Source: Dasypus novemcinctus
Taxonomy: Eukaryota > Chordata > Mammalia > Cingulata > Dasypodidae
DNA: 64,000 nucleotides
Assembly: GCF_030445035.2 (NCBI RefSeq)
Contig: NC_080675.1
Span: 70,076,544 to 70,140,543, forward strand
Direction: 5' to 3'
The first letter of the stretch is position 1. Each line of letters opens with the position of its first letter. Below the pieces are notes generated by a model. It worked only from the letters and a program-made list of their open reading frames with translations, searched no databases and was not told the origin of the DNA. Position numbers and translations under genes: made by a program. Below, piece after piece: positions 36,435 to 47,964 of this stretch.

Positions 36435-36488
36435 CTACATATTAGTTGTTTTGATAATAATTTTGTTGTTAGATCAAAAGCTCCCTTA

Positions 36489-36814
36489 CAGAGGTCCGTG
36501 GTTCAAACCCCGGGCCTCCTTGACCCGTGTGGATCTGGCCCATGCGCAGTGCTGATGCGCGCAAGGAGTGCCCTGCCACGCAGGGGTGTCCCCCATGTAG
36601 GGGAGCCCCACGCGCAAGGAGTGCGCCCGTGAGGAAAGCCGCCCAGCGTGAAAGAAAGTGCAGCCTGCCCAGGAATGGCGCCGCCCATACTTCCTGTGCA
36701 GCTGACGACAACAGAAGCGGACAAAGAAACAAGACGCAGCAAATAGACACAGAAAACAGACAACCGGGGGGGGGGGGGGGGGGGGGAGTTAAATAAATAA
36801 ATCTTTAAAAAAAA
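36489..36814 (+). repeat. DAS-type tRNA-derived SINE, 5'-truncated
   Basis: Retains the tRNA B box GGTTCAAACCCCGGG but lacks the A-box half. Body blocks GGAGTGCCCTGCCACGCAGG, GAAAGTGCAGCCTGCCCAGG and GAAACAAGACGCAGC lead to a G-run of about 20 and an A-rich tail. A 13-bp target duplication AAAAGCTCCCTTA flanks it at 36476-36488 and 36815-36827. This SINE type is a Xenarthra marker. GC-rich antisense frames here are artefacts. Confidence 0.9.
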
Positions 36815-38570
36815 AAAAGCTCCCTTATATACTTTCATAGTATTTCTTTATATTTATTCCTGAATAAAAGCCGACAAAAGGCTATGTCATGAGTAGATTG
36901 ATTTGGACAATGTGTACTTTATATCAATGTATAATTTATATACCTCAAAATCACATATTTTAATTTTTCTATTTTGAGTCTTGATAAATTCACACATTTT
37001 TATAATGGTCACCATCCCCAGAAATTGATGTCCGGTTTTAGCCAACACCCACTCCCCGAATCACAGCCCCTAGAAACACATTTCAGTTTCTATTTCTTTA
37101 ATTTTGACTTTGCCAGGATGTCAAAGAGAAACACACAGTATATCACATTTGAAATCTATTTATATTTCACTTAGAAAAATACATCTGAGATTAATCCATG
37201 TGACTGGGCTTACTGAAATTTTTCCTTTTTATTACTAAGTAGTATTCCACTGGGTTAAGGACAGTATTTTTTCACAATTTACCAGTTGAAGTGTTTTAAT
37301 AATTATGAATAAATCTGCTTATATCATTTGCAGGAATCTAATTTTGTGAACATAAGTTTATTTTGTAACATGTTTTGCATGTTATGATGCATATGTTTAA
37401 TTTCTTTATTTTTTATTTTTTTAGTTTTTCTAATTTTATTTTATTTATTCATTTTTTAAAATATGTTTAATTTCATAAGAAATTTCCACACTTTTCTAAA
37501 ATGGCTATAGCCTTTACATTCCAATTAACAATGTATAAAAGTTCTAGTTGCTCCACGTACTTTCTGACACTTGCTGTTGTCAGTTGTTCTTTTAATTTGA
37601 TCCATTCTAATTGGGGTGTAGTATTACGTCATTGTGGCTTCAAATGCCATTTCCCTTATGACTACTGTTATCGAGCAGCTTTTTATGAGCTTATTTGTCA
37701 TCTGTATACCATTATTGCTGAATTGACTGTTAAAGTTTATTGCATTTTGTATTAGGTTATGTTTTGTTATTTTAAATTTTGGAGAACAGCTTATCTATTT
37801 TTATTCAAACCCTTCAACATACATGAGTTTTGCAAATATATTCTCTCAGTGCATAATATATTTTTATTTTCTTACCAATATCTTTCAGAGAGCAGGCATT
37901 TAAACTTGATAAGGTCCAATTTATCAATTGTTTTGTGGATTATGTTTTTGGTGTCATAGCTAAGAAGCATTTGCCGTGCTGAAAATCACAAATATTTTCT
38001 CAGATGTTTTGCTCTAGAAGTTGTACAGTTTTAGCTCTTACATGTATTGACTTATGATCATTTTTGAGTTTATTTTTTATATATAGAACAAAGGAAGGGC
38101 CAAGGTTGTCGTCATTAATATAATTTTCATTATGATCATATTTTGCATACGGATGTCCAAATCCTCCATCATCATTTATCAAAAGACTTTTTCTTTTCCC
38201 TTTTCATCTTTGTTGAAATCAATTTTTGAACATGTATATGTATATTTATAAATAATAATCTATTTCTTGACTGCTCTGTTCCATTCACCTTTGTGTATTT
38301 CTTTTTATCACATCAACTTGATTAAGGTAGCTTTATAGAAACTCTTGAAACATGATACTATGAGTCCTCCAACTTTTTTTTTTTATTTACTTCATTTATT
38401 TTGGCTAAAGTACTTCATTCGCCCTACCATATATATTTTGTATCAGCTTGTTTAATAGTACCAAAATATTGCTGGAAATTTCATTAGGATTGCCTTGAAT
38501 CTATGGCCAAGTATTAACATCTTATTAGTATGACTCTTCCAATTTGTAAACATACTACATCTCTCCATTT

Positions 38571-38642
38571 ATTTAAGTCTTTATTTCATCCATCAATGTT
38601 TTGTAGATTTAAGTCTTTATTTCATCCATCAATGTTTTGTAG
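38571..38642. repeat. Exact 36-bp tandem duplication
   Basis: The 36 bases starting ATTTAAGTCTTTATTTCATC and ending TTTTGTAG occur twice back to back with no mismatch, within L1 sequence. Confidence 0.95.
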
Positions 38643-39002
38643 ATATCAGCATACAGATCTTGCACATTTTTTTAGATTTTATATATATTAATTTTATATT
38701 TTTGATGTGATTATAAATAGCCTTTAAAAATTTTCAATTTCCAATTACTCATTGCTGATATCTAAAAGTACCATTGATTTTCAAAAACAATCTTATATTC
38801 TAAAGCCTTAATAAACTCACTTCTTACTTTTAGCAGCTCTTTTTAAGATCCTTTAGGAGTTCTATATAGAATAGGCAGTTTAACATTCCTTTCTAATCTA
38901 TACTCACTTTATTTGTTTTGCACTGGCAAGGAGTTGCAGCACAACGTTGAATGAGTGTGTGAGAACAGATGTTCTTGCTTGTACCCCACCTACATGGAAA
39001 TC

Positions 39003-39478
39003 TCTTTTAGTTTCCTGAGCTGCTCAAGCAAATACCATGCAATGGTTTGACCTAAATAATGGGAATTTATTTCCTTATGATTCTGATGCTAAGAGAAGGT
39101 CCAAATCAAGGCATCATCAAACAATGCTTTCTTATTGAAGACTGTGGGGTGCTGGGGTTAGCTACTGGCAATCCTTGGTCCTTGGCAGGTCATATGGCAA
39201 GGCACATGGCATGTCTCCTGACCTCATCTTCCTCCTCTGTGTTCAGTTTATATTCCGCTTCTGGCTGCTTCTTCTGTGGCTTTCCTTCTCTCTCTCTGAA
39301 TATTATTCTCGTATAAAGTACTCCAGTAATAATATTAAATGCATCCTGATTGAGGTGGACCACACTTTAACTGATGTAACCTCATCAAAAGGTCCTACTT
39401 AAAATAGGTTCATACTCTTGGGAATGGATTAAGTTTAGGAACATGTTTTTCTGGGATACATTGCTCCAAACTGTCACA
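39003..39478 (-). repeat. Solo LTR, MLT1-like MaLR family
   Basis: Plus-strand termini TCTTTTAGTTTCC and AAACTGTCACA, with the interior order of the copies at 6942 and 7628 (GGTCCAAATCAAGGCATCAT, CTTTAACTGATGTAACCTCA, GGAATGGATTAAG). No clean target duplication; one terminal base has changed. Confidence 0.75.
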
Positions 39479-39983
39479 GGAGGCATTATTGTTCACCATT
39501 AAATGTGATTCTGGCTGTAGAGTTTCTGTATGTGCCTTTTATAGGTTAAATTCCTTTTAATTCGAGTTTGCTAAGAATGTTTATCATGGGTGGATGCTGA
39601 CTGTATCAAATGCAGTTTCTTTATCAGTTAAATTGATGAATGGATATTATTCCCAATTCTGATTATATTGTTGAACTATATTATTTAATGGTCTAATTTG
39701 AATTATGCTTGTATTACCAACTCCAGTTGGTTATGTTAATTTTGCCTTTTAATATATTATTGGATTTGTATTATTCATGTTCTGGAGTTTTCTTTCCTTG
39801 TATTGTCTTTCCCTCATTTTAGTGTTTAAGAATTAGTCTTATAAAATTATTTGGGATGTTTTTCATGCTCTTTTATTTTCAGAAGTTTTCAGGGTTTAGT
39901 AGAATACCCCAGAAAAGCTATCTGGAACTGTAGATTTCTTTTCTGGGAGGCATTTATTTAGAATTCAATTATTTACTAAATAT

Positions 39984-40933
39984 TGTGATGGTTAGGCTAA
40001 TGTGTCACCTCAGCCAGTAATTGTGCCCCGTTGTTTGGTCAGGCAAGCACTGAACTAATTGTAATACAAGGCCATTTATGGGCTTTAGTCACCAGTGACT
40101 TTACTGCATAGATAGCTGATTATATCTATATCAGTCAGGGAGATTGCTGTGAGCAATGAGTGATGTTTTATCCAATCAGCTGAATGCTTTAAAAGGGGAA
40201 GTGGTTTCAGACAGAATTTTCTAGCTTGTCTTTGGATAGCCGACGTCTCATGAAAACTCATCAAAGACCTTCATTGAACTTCCCTCAGAGCCCTGGTTTG
40301 CAGCCTGCCAGCAGAACCTGGACTTGTGCATCCCCATGGTTACATGAGAGACTTATAAAATCACATACTATTGACAGATAGCTTCTGTTGATTCTGTTTC
40401 CCTAGAAAACCTTGTATTAGCAAAAGGGATGCTGACGCAAAATACCAGAAATCTGCTGGGTGTTATAAAGGGTATTTATTTGGGGTAGGAGCTTACAGAT
40501 ACCAGACCATAAAGCTTAAGTTACTTCCCTCACCAAAGTCTATTTGGAGCAAGATGGCTGCCAATGTCTGTGAGGGTTCAGGCTTCCTGGGTTCCTACAT
40601 TCTTGGGGCTTGCTTTACTATGGCTTCAAGTTTCCTTGCTTCCTGGGGCTGGCTTCTCTTTCCTCTGTGTGCTGACTTCCCAGGGCTCCAGTTTAAGTCT
40701 TCAGCATCAAACTCCAAAATCAAAACTCTAACATTGAAAGCCCTCAACTCTGTTCTTTGTCTTGCCTTTTATCTGAGAGTCCCCAAGCACCAAGGGGTGG
40801 GGACTGGGTGGGGACTCAATGCCCTAATCATAACTCAATCATGCCCAGGTACAGATCAGAATACAAGCATAATCCAATATTCTTTTTGGAATTCATTGAT
40901 AATATCAAACTGCTACAAACCTTGACTAGTACA
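39984..40933 (+). repeat. Solo LTR split by a second LTR
   Basis: Starts TGTGATGGTTAGGC, passes TTGTTTGGTCAGGCAAGCAC and TGATTCTGTTTCCCTAGAAA, and stops at 40412; its last 11 bases TGACTAGTACA reappear at 40923-40933 after the inserted LTR. Flanks AATAT (39979-39983) and AAGAT (40934-40938) form a 5-bp duplication with one mismatch. About 440 bp without the insertion. Confidence 0.75.
40413..40917 (-). repeat. LTR nested inside another LTR, target duplication AACCT
   Basis: On the minus strand it starts TGTAGCAGTTTGATATTATC and ends TTGCTAATACA. AACCT flanks it exactly at 40408-40412 and 40918-40922. A distinct family from the MLT1-like copies; I associate it with xenarthran genomes. The 123-codon plus frame inside is antisense to the LTR and not a gene. 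Confidence 0.85.
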
Positions 40934-42180
40934 AAGATATATTCAGATAAATTATTTCTTCTTTTTTTAAATTTTTTTCTGTTATTAAAAATTTGAGGAT
41001 AAAGTATTTGTAATATTCCCTTATTATCCTTTCAATACTTTTAGTATCTGCAAAGATATTCCTTTTTTTCCCCTGGTGTTGGCAATTTGTTTCATGCTTT
41101 TTTTCACTTGGACAATTTGGTTAAAGATTTATCAATTTTATAAATGTTTTCTGAGAGCCAACTTTTACATTTTGTTGACTCTCATTTGTTTTCTCTTTTC
41201 AATTTTATTGATTTTTTTGGTGTAATATTTATTTATTTTTCTTTCCTCTATTTGTTTTGGATTTAATTTCCTTTTTAAAAATAGTTCCTTAATATGGATG
41301 TTTAGATCATTGGATAACAACCTTTCTTATTTTCCAAGTTAACTGTTTAACGAGATATATTTCCCTCTAAATACTGCTTTGGGGGCTTCCAATAAATTTC
41401 ACATGATTCAAGTGATTTTTAATTTCCCTTGTGGCATTCTCTTGACCCATGGGTTATTTAAAGGTCTGATGTTTAATTACCAAACATCTGTGAGTTTCTT
41501 AGTAACTTCCTGCAATTTCTTTCTATTTTAAATATATTTTTGTGAAAAAAGAAAGCTTTTTTCATGATTTCAAGTCTTAAATGCTTTGAGATTTGCTTGG
41601 TGGCACAGGATGTGGTCTACCCAGTTTTTTATCATATTTTAAAGATATATTTGTTTGGGGTATTATGTAACATGAAATTAATGATGCATTCATGCAATAT
41701 TTTTTCATTGATTATATGTTACACTAAGACTTGGTTTCTGCACACACACAAAAAACTGGTTATATTGAAATAAAACATGTAAATTATGCATAATCAATTT
41801 GTGGGAAAGCCCACATTTACCCTCTTTTTAGATATATTTTTCCATTTGGCTATACATATTATATACTTTGGCATGAAATAAAATTCTAAAATAATTCAAG
41901 TAGTACAATTAATAAATTATTACATATTTTAAATTGCTAAAAAAATACAATTGGTTACGTTTCAATTAAAGTGAATTTTGCATTTTCCTACTCAACTCTT
42001 AACCTACTTTTGAAGTTTGTTTTTAAGTTGAAGCAATCCTCTATGGATTGCTATAAATCAATGTTTTATAGAATGCTCTTCTTGTTTTACATCTGCTTAA
42101 GTATTAACTTTGGAATTATGACTGAGCACCCTACCCCAAATAAATATTGGGATGTTAATAGTAGTCCTTTTTAAGTACAT

Positions 42181-42285
42181 GAGTTCAACACAAGATGCTT
42201 TGATAGACATTGCCATCTGGTTGAGAATGTGTGGGTCTGGCTGGCCACAGGAAGCCTTGATTGACTGAGTGAGTATCTTGGGCCC
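42181..42285 (+). repeat. Left arm of a long inverted repeat
   Basis: The arm's core from ATTGCCATCTGGTTGAGAAT to CTTGATTGACTGAG (about 61 bp) matches the reverse complement of 43542-43640 with only two differences; the outer parts are more diverged. No repeat family recognised. Confidence 0.85.
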
Positions 42286-42798
42286 TGTAATGAATCCATC
42301 TTTGCTCATCAGACTAATTCTTCAGACAAGAAAAAATAAAAGTCACCCTTCATGTTTACTATACAGATTAATTTCTAAAGTCCAACTGGCTCTACCTGTG
42401 CTGCTTGTGGGAAAAGCCAGTCTGCGAGCCACTGACTGCCTTTCCCTGTGTCCCACAAATAAACCCTATGCTGGGGCTTGTGTTAGGCTGGTTCCTAGGA
42501 TGAATGATAAAAATGACTCACTCCCTCCTCACGACTGTCTACAATCCCCTAGAAGATCACACATCCTCTAGAAGATGAGGATATGTCGTCATATCACTTC
42601 CCCTATTGTCCTGATCATATGTAAACATTCTCTGCAGTCTGCAAAGTCTGACTAAACCATTTCCATGTTATAGAACCTGTGTATGTGAGCCAGGGGGGAC
42701 TGACATTCACTAGTAAAGCTTGCCTCCCTCTGTCTCTTCTCTATGTGAATAAAACACTTTTCCATCCAATGCTGAGTGATTCTGGTTTTTGCTGGCAA
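42286..42798 (+). repeat. Possible LTR between the inverted arms
   Basis: Runs from TGTAATGAATCCATC to TTTTTGCTGGCA, has AATAAA at 42748-42753 followed by a C/T-rich segment and TGATTCTGG. The 5' 25 bases recur at 43301-43325. LTR identity is only suggested by the ends and the poly(A) signal; there is no TATA box in the usual place. Confidence 0.3.
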
Positions 42799-42964
42799 CC
42801 CCAATACCTGAAAACCATAAGTGCATTGGGACCCTAAGATTGCTTTCCTGGTGGAAGGCATTTCTGTGCCCTTGGTACCTTCCATGCAATGAGACTCCTC
42901 TCCTGGAGGTGGGAATGTGTGTCTCTATTTCTGCCCAGCAATTAGGGTGCTGACAGTTCAATAG

Positions 42965-43125
42965 TCCAACACTGTCCAATATGGCAGCTACATGTGGTTA
43001 TTTAAATTTAAACGAAATAAAATTAAAATTTTAGTTCTCAGTAACACCAACCATCATTCAAATACTCAGAACCATATGTGTATTTGAGAGCACAGATTTA
43101 GAACATTTCCATCATGGCAGAAAAT
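42965..43125. repeat. MER5-like hAT-Charlie DNA transposon remnant
   Basis: AACACTGTCCAATATGGCAG, CTACATGTGGTTATTTAAAT and GATTTAGAACATTTCCATCA are MER5 landmarks, in the order seen also at 8405-8620. Confidence 0.65.
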
Positions 43126-43541
43126 CACATATAATACATATTATTTATGTATATTTTTCCTCCTTATAAAATGCTACTTACTTTCCTTATCTTCCAGACA
43201 ATCTTCACACACCTATTTATTTTAGCCTAAGACAATGGAATCAAATTAGAGATGTTTGTATAATTCCTCCAAATCCCATGATAAGATGGAAGAGTCCAAA
43301 GGCCTGTAATGAATCCACCTTTCTCATGTAAAGCACATTCCCATGGTTTCCTCTAGACTGACATCACTTTTGCCATGTGCATAGTTCTCCTGTAGTACCC
43401 AAGAAAACACCTTGCTAGAGACTCACAATCAGTGTCAATTAGTCATCCTTACTTGTCACTCTCTATGGACACATGGGAAAGGTGAAATCTGGAGGAGGAA
43501 GCCTGAGGGCACCTCTGTTCTTTGTTCTGATGTGGGTTCCC

Positions 43542-43640
43542 GGGCCTGAGATACTCAGCCAATCAAGGCTTCCTATGGCCAGCCAGACCCACACATTCTC
43601 AACCAGATGGCAATATACTATCCAAACATATTGTGTTGAG
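43542..43640 (-). repeat. Right arm of the long inverted repeat
   Basis: Reverse complement of 42181-42285 as described there. The two arms are separated by about 1.26 kb. Sequence between 43641 and 44100 is unassigned. Confidence 0.85.
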
Positions 43641-44222
43641 TGCATGGACAGATTTTCCAGCCCTTCTTATTTCCTTCAAAGTTTGGTTTATTCCCTAACT
43701 CTGTCCTGAGGACTTTGAGGGGAGTCTACACTTGACAAAATATAACTCACAAACTATAGATATAGCAGTTTGTAAAAATTCAAGGAAAAATATTCATAAT
43801 AAAGGATTAAAACTCTTTTAAAATAACAAAATAAAACTCTCCTTTGACTAGTCCAATATAAATGCTCTTTTTAATATTCCCTTTATTCCTTTATTTCTGA
43901 AAACAATGAATCACAAAACAATGCATTGACAAAATTTGGTCACCAAATTATAATTTAAAATATATTTTTTAAATTAATAAATGTGTAATATTTGGAAACA
44001 TGTTGAAATGAACCTGTAAATATCTATATAAGGAATTATCAATTCTATAGTCTATGGAGAGAGATATTGATATATTTGAAACTTGAAAATCATTTTTTCC
44101 TAACAACTATAACAGTGATTTCTAAACTTTGTCCTTAGGCACAAACCATTATTATTGCATGTAATATCACCCATAACAGCTCCAGAGGATAGTGAGATTT
44201 TGCAGTCCTCTGATGGACTATA

Positions 44223-45179
44223 CTAAAGTTGAAGGCTAAATGTTACTTTTGTAGTATAACTAGGAACAGATTCTCTTTCTTTAAGATATTTAATATAGAC
44301 TTTCATAAATTCTTTATCAAAACATTGGGAATCTTGTTCACTTTCCATCATTTTGTCACCATCTTGATCTTGGGTATTATACATAGAATTGTCCCTAAGG
44401 CTTACAAATTTTAATGGTATGGATGAGTCACAAAGGGCAGCTAGGAGCTCTACCAAATAGTCCTCACTGATGACTGTCAGGTGAGTTTCTGGGTTGAGCA
44501 AGGAGAAAGGAAGAGAGGCCACCTTGTTTTTATATAGGACAAAGGTCTGAATACTTCTAGTTTCAAAGGGGAGCTCAATTAATTCTAGATTTCCAGAAAA
44601 ATCCAATTTCTCCAGATTTTTGCAGTCTTCCAGCTCTAGAGGAATGCTTTTCAACCTGTTGAAACTCACATTGAGTTCTTTCAGGTTCTTCAAAAAACCA
44701 ATATCTGCTGTAAGACTTAAGATTTGGTTTATTGGCAGATCCAGAAATTTCATTTATTGAAACAGCTAAATATATGGATGAATGGATTGGATCAGAGTAT
44801 TGTTTGTGTGCCATTCTTTCAGCTGGGTATGCTCCTTCAATGAATCTAGGAACTCCTTCCAGCACTCTGGAAAGTTCGTACACAAACACACTTCTCTGTC
44901 TTTCTCCACGGAAAGTGAACTCTGTCTTGTGAGAGAATTCCTTTCAGTCTTTTCCAGAAGCATCACGCTAGTGTCTACAAAACCATTTTTGCACATGTCT
45001 TGGGGGAGGCATTTCCTCCTGTACACAGTCACGCAGTTCCTCTCCTCTTTTATCTTTTCCAATGTGCTTTCCTCAAGCCTTTCTGCCTCCTTCTTCTGCC
45101 ATGCTTTGTGTTTGTTCACATGAGTTTCCCACAAGTTTCTGATGACAGAAATATCAAATATGATCACCTTATGTCCCAT
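44223..45179 (-). pseudogene. LRRC2: LRRC2 processed pseudogene
   Basis: From an ATG at 45179 the minus strand reads [20 protein letters not shown], the LRRC2 N-terminus, then a helical lysine/glutamate-rich part and leucine-rich repeats ([18 protein letters not shown] near 44690), ending [12 protein letters not shown] with a stop at 44223-44225. One frame is kept almost throughout, but it has TAG at 44766-44768 and TAA at 44754-44756. An internal deletion of about 50 codons removes repeats between PFE and LYKNK near 44565. Exon-order sequence is continuous, so it is a retrocopy. LRRC2 is a leucine-rich repeat protein of about 370 residues of poorly known role. No poly(A) tail was recognised. 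Confidence 0.9.
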
Positions 45180-45389
45180 TTTGAGAACATGAAATTACTT
45201 TCTCAAGCTGTTGAGAGCTGGCTCCATCCAAACCTTGGTCTTTCTTCTAGCAAAGGGGTTTGGACTTGACATCCTAAAAGCCCTTCTCAGCTCCGCTGAG
45301 GATTAGCAAGTTGTTTAACTACCCTGAGCCTCAGCTTGGTCATGAGCAAATCTTCCATATACAGTATTAAAATATATGCAATCTGCAAT

Positions 45390-46550
45390 TATTGATAGGA
45401 TTGTTTCATAAATGTTAGGCTAATTGGGTTGATATTGCCATTCTGGTCTTATATATCATTATTGAGTTTTTGTCTATTTTTTATATCAATCCTGAAAGAG
45501 AGATATTGAAGTTTCCAGTTCTAATGTGTATCTATTTTTTTCTCTTGGTTTTATCCATTTTTGCTTCATGTATTTTGAAGCTTTGTCATTAGGAGTACAA
45601 ACATGTAGGTTTGTATTTCTTCTTGATTAACTGATGAATTAACCTTTATATTATATTAGAATGTCCTTTTTTCATTCCTGGTATATCCTTTATCCTTAAG
45701 TTTATTTTTTCTAATATTTATTTAAGCATCCCAGTTTAAAAATTATAGATTTACAACCTATACTTTTCCCCACTCTTTTATTTTTAAATTAACTTTTTCT
45801 TTATCTTAAAATATTATTCCACTAGAGCCAGGACATAGTTGAATACTTATGCTTCTTTTAAATTCAGTCTATTTCTGTATTTTAACACATATGGTTAGAT
45901 TATCTATATTTAAAGGAATTTTATCAATATGGTTAGATTAAAATCTGCTACCTTGTTTTACTTATATTCATTTTAAAACATCTTAATATTTCAATCATTT
46001 TTGAAAGATCTTTTTTACATAATTATTTTTCCTGCCAGATTCTAAATCTTTCACACTACTGTCTTTTGTCCTATTTAGTTTCTGACAGGAAATCAACTTT
46101 AATTCTTTTTAGCACTGCTCTCTATATAATGGGGCATTCTTTTCTCTGGCTAACTTTAAGATTATTTTCCATTTTTCTTTGATTTCCAACACTTTGGGTA
46201 TGATGTTTCTGTGATGATTAGTTTGTCATTTTTCCTACTTTTTGTTTTCTGACTCTGGATCTGTGGATTTATTTCTTCCATTCTTTGTGGATATTCCTCA
46301 CCTATTGTCTCATCAATGATTTCTTCTGCTCTGTCCTCTTACTTCTTCTTCTGGGATTTCAATTATACTTATATTAGTATGATCTTGCCCCATTAATCTT
46401 GGATGATTTGTGTGCTTTATTGTTGGTTTACTAGTTTTTCACTTTGTATTTAAGTTCCAGTGGTTTCTATAGGCATAATTTCAAGTTCGTTCATTCTTTT
46501 TTCACTATGCCAACTGTCTTAACAATGCTTTCAAAGGTATACTTTATTTA
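45390..46550 (-). repeat. Old LINE (L1/HAL1-like), antisense
   Basis: T-rich landmarks such as GAAGTTTCCAGTTCTAATGT, CACTTTGGGTATGATGTTTC and TCTTCTGGGATTTCAATTAT resemble antisense L1 ORF2-to-ORF1 order. A small MIR-like piece may lie at 45270-45350. Confidence 0.5.
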
Positions 46551-46675
46551 TGTTACTCTTTCTCTTTCTTCTCTTTTGTCCCTTCTTCTACTTCTCCTTC
46601 CTTTTCCTCCACCACTGCCACCACTGCTGCTGCTGCTTCTTCTTTTCCTCCTCCTTCTTCCACAATTCACACTTT
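46551..46675. repeat. Pyrimidine-rich low-complexity tract
   Basis: About 125 bp of C/T with short TTC, TCC and CTG (three tandem CTG at 46627) subrepeats on the plus strand. Two overlapping frames translate to leucine and phenylalanine runs and are not genes. Confidence 0.85.
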
Positions 46676-46870
46676 CTTATTGATTCCATTTACCTCATGA
46701 AATTTTCCATTTCATTATGCATGCTTCACACTTTCTCTACTATACACTTTTAACATATTAACAATTGTGATTTTAAATTACCCTTCTGATATCTCAGGCA
46801 ATAGTATCATACCTGAGTTTGGTTCTGTTGATTACTTATTCTCATGAGAGTAGATTGACATTCCTTCTTG

Positions 46871-47598
46871 CTTTCTATGTATTAACTAAAAACCAGAACC
46901 TAGGTACTTTATGTTATAAATAATAATACAATTATTTATAGCCTTCATGTGGTTTCATTTGATTATAATTAGATTAGATTACATTGCACTGCATACTTTT
47001 TTACACCAAAAGCTGCAGTAGAAATTTGGAAAACTGTATCTATTAGCAGCCTCATCAAGGATTCCTTCATATACCCAGTGACAAGTATTAGGTTTCATCA
47101 TCCAAAATGAATCATAAAGTACAGTCATTTCTCAGAGATACTATATTCATTTTAACTTTATCTAAGTTATCTTTCGTGGTAAACATATAACTTCATGTCA
47201 ATGAAACAATCATGTTAGAATTAATTGGAAGTGTGTCAAAAGTGAATATTTAAAGAATCACAGAATGAAAGAAATATATCACTGAAATCAATTTGATAGA
47301 AACACTAAACAATTGGGTATTCATAGAAAATATGCACAAATTTTTAGAAGTTATAAATAGTTACAAACCATCACAAGTTTGAATATGGCCATAGCAATTG
47401 ACAGAAATTTGTCAAGGCAAAGCATTCCTTATTTCCTGTGATGATACTATTAAGTCTTATGGAAATATTTTAAACCCTAGGTCAGTATTTACTAGTTATA
47501 TGTAAATGAAGTGTTTCCCTTACTAAAATATGAATATTAGAGGCCATCTAAGGACAAAATCTTCAACACATTTATTTCAAATTACAAGAAAAAGAACA
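46871..47598. other. No assignable feature
   Basis: AT-rich DNA without recognised repeat, ending at the SINE at 47599. Confidence 0.4.
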
Positions 47599-47954
47599 GG
47601 GAAACAGACTTGGCCCAGTGGTTAGGGCGTCAGTCTACCACATGGGAGGTCCACGGTTCAAACCCCGGGCCTCCTTGACCCATGTGGAGCTGGCCCGTGC
47701 GCAAGGAGTGCCCTGCCATGCAGAGGTGTCCCCCGCATAGGGGAGCCCCACGTGCAAGGAGGGCACCCGGTAAGGAGAGCCGCCCAGCACGAGAAAGTGC
47801 AGCCTGCCCAAGAATGGTGCCGACCACACTTCCCATGTGGCTGATGACAACAGAAGCGGACAAAAGAAACAAGACGCAGCGAATAGACACAGAAAACAGA
47901 CAACTGGGGGAGGGGAGGGGGGAATTAAATAAATAAACCTTAATAAAAGAAAAA
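47599..47954 (+). repeat. DAS-type tRNA-derived SINE, full length
   Basis: Starts GGGAAACAGACTTGGCCCAG, with A box (TTGGCCCAGTGG) and B box (GGTTCAAACCCCGGG) of a tRNA-derived polymerase III promoter, the same body as the copy at 36489, and an A-rich tail. Flanked by AAAAAGAACA on both sides (to 47598 and to 47964). The antisense 111-codon frame is shared with the other copy and reflects SINE sequence only. Confidence 0.9.
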
Positions 47955-47964
47955 AAAAAGAACA

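Larger units (their letters stand above)
36850..41700 (-). repeat. Long antisense L1 (3' part through much of ORF2), interrupted by LTRs
   Basis: Antisense L1 landmarks run in order from the 3' side to ORF2: TAAGTAGTATTCCACTGGGT, AATTGGGGTGTAGTATTACG, AAGGTCCAATTTATCAATTG, TTGAATCTATGGCCAAGTAT, GGTGGATGCTGACTGTATCA, ATTGATGAATGGATATTATT, GAGAGCCAACTTTTACATTT and GGATGTGGTCTACCCAGTTT. Three LTRs (39003, 39984, 40413) interrupt it. No frame is open. ORF2 reading on the minus strand is inferred from these landmarks. Confidence 0.7.

Noticed and set aside
36476..36560. A functional tRNA gene from the B-box match
   Set aside because: The A-box half and cloverleaf are missing and the sequence continues into SINE body and tail.
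36503..36838. 111-codon minus frame, also seen at 47630-47965, suggesting a conserved protein
   Set aside because: Both copies lie within DAS SINEs, and the similarity is that of the SINE, not of a coding gene.
40554..40925. 123-codon plus frame as a gene
   Set aside because: Lies antisense inside an LTR bounded by an exact target duplication.
44223..44753. A 176-residue leucine-rich repeat protein as a functional gene
   Set aside because: It is the C-terminal part of LRRC2 after two in-frame stops and a deletion, without its own promoter or introns.
46444..46753. Leucine/phenylalanine-rich frames as a membrane protein
   Set aside because: They translate a pyrimidine-rich simple-sequence tract.
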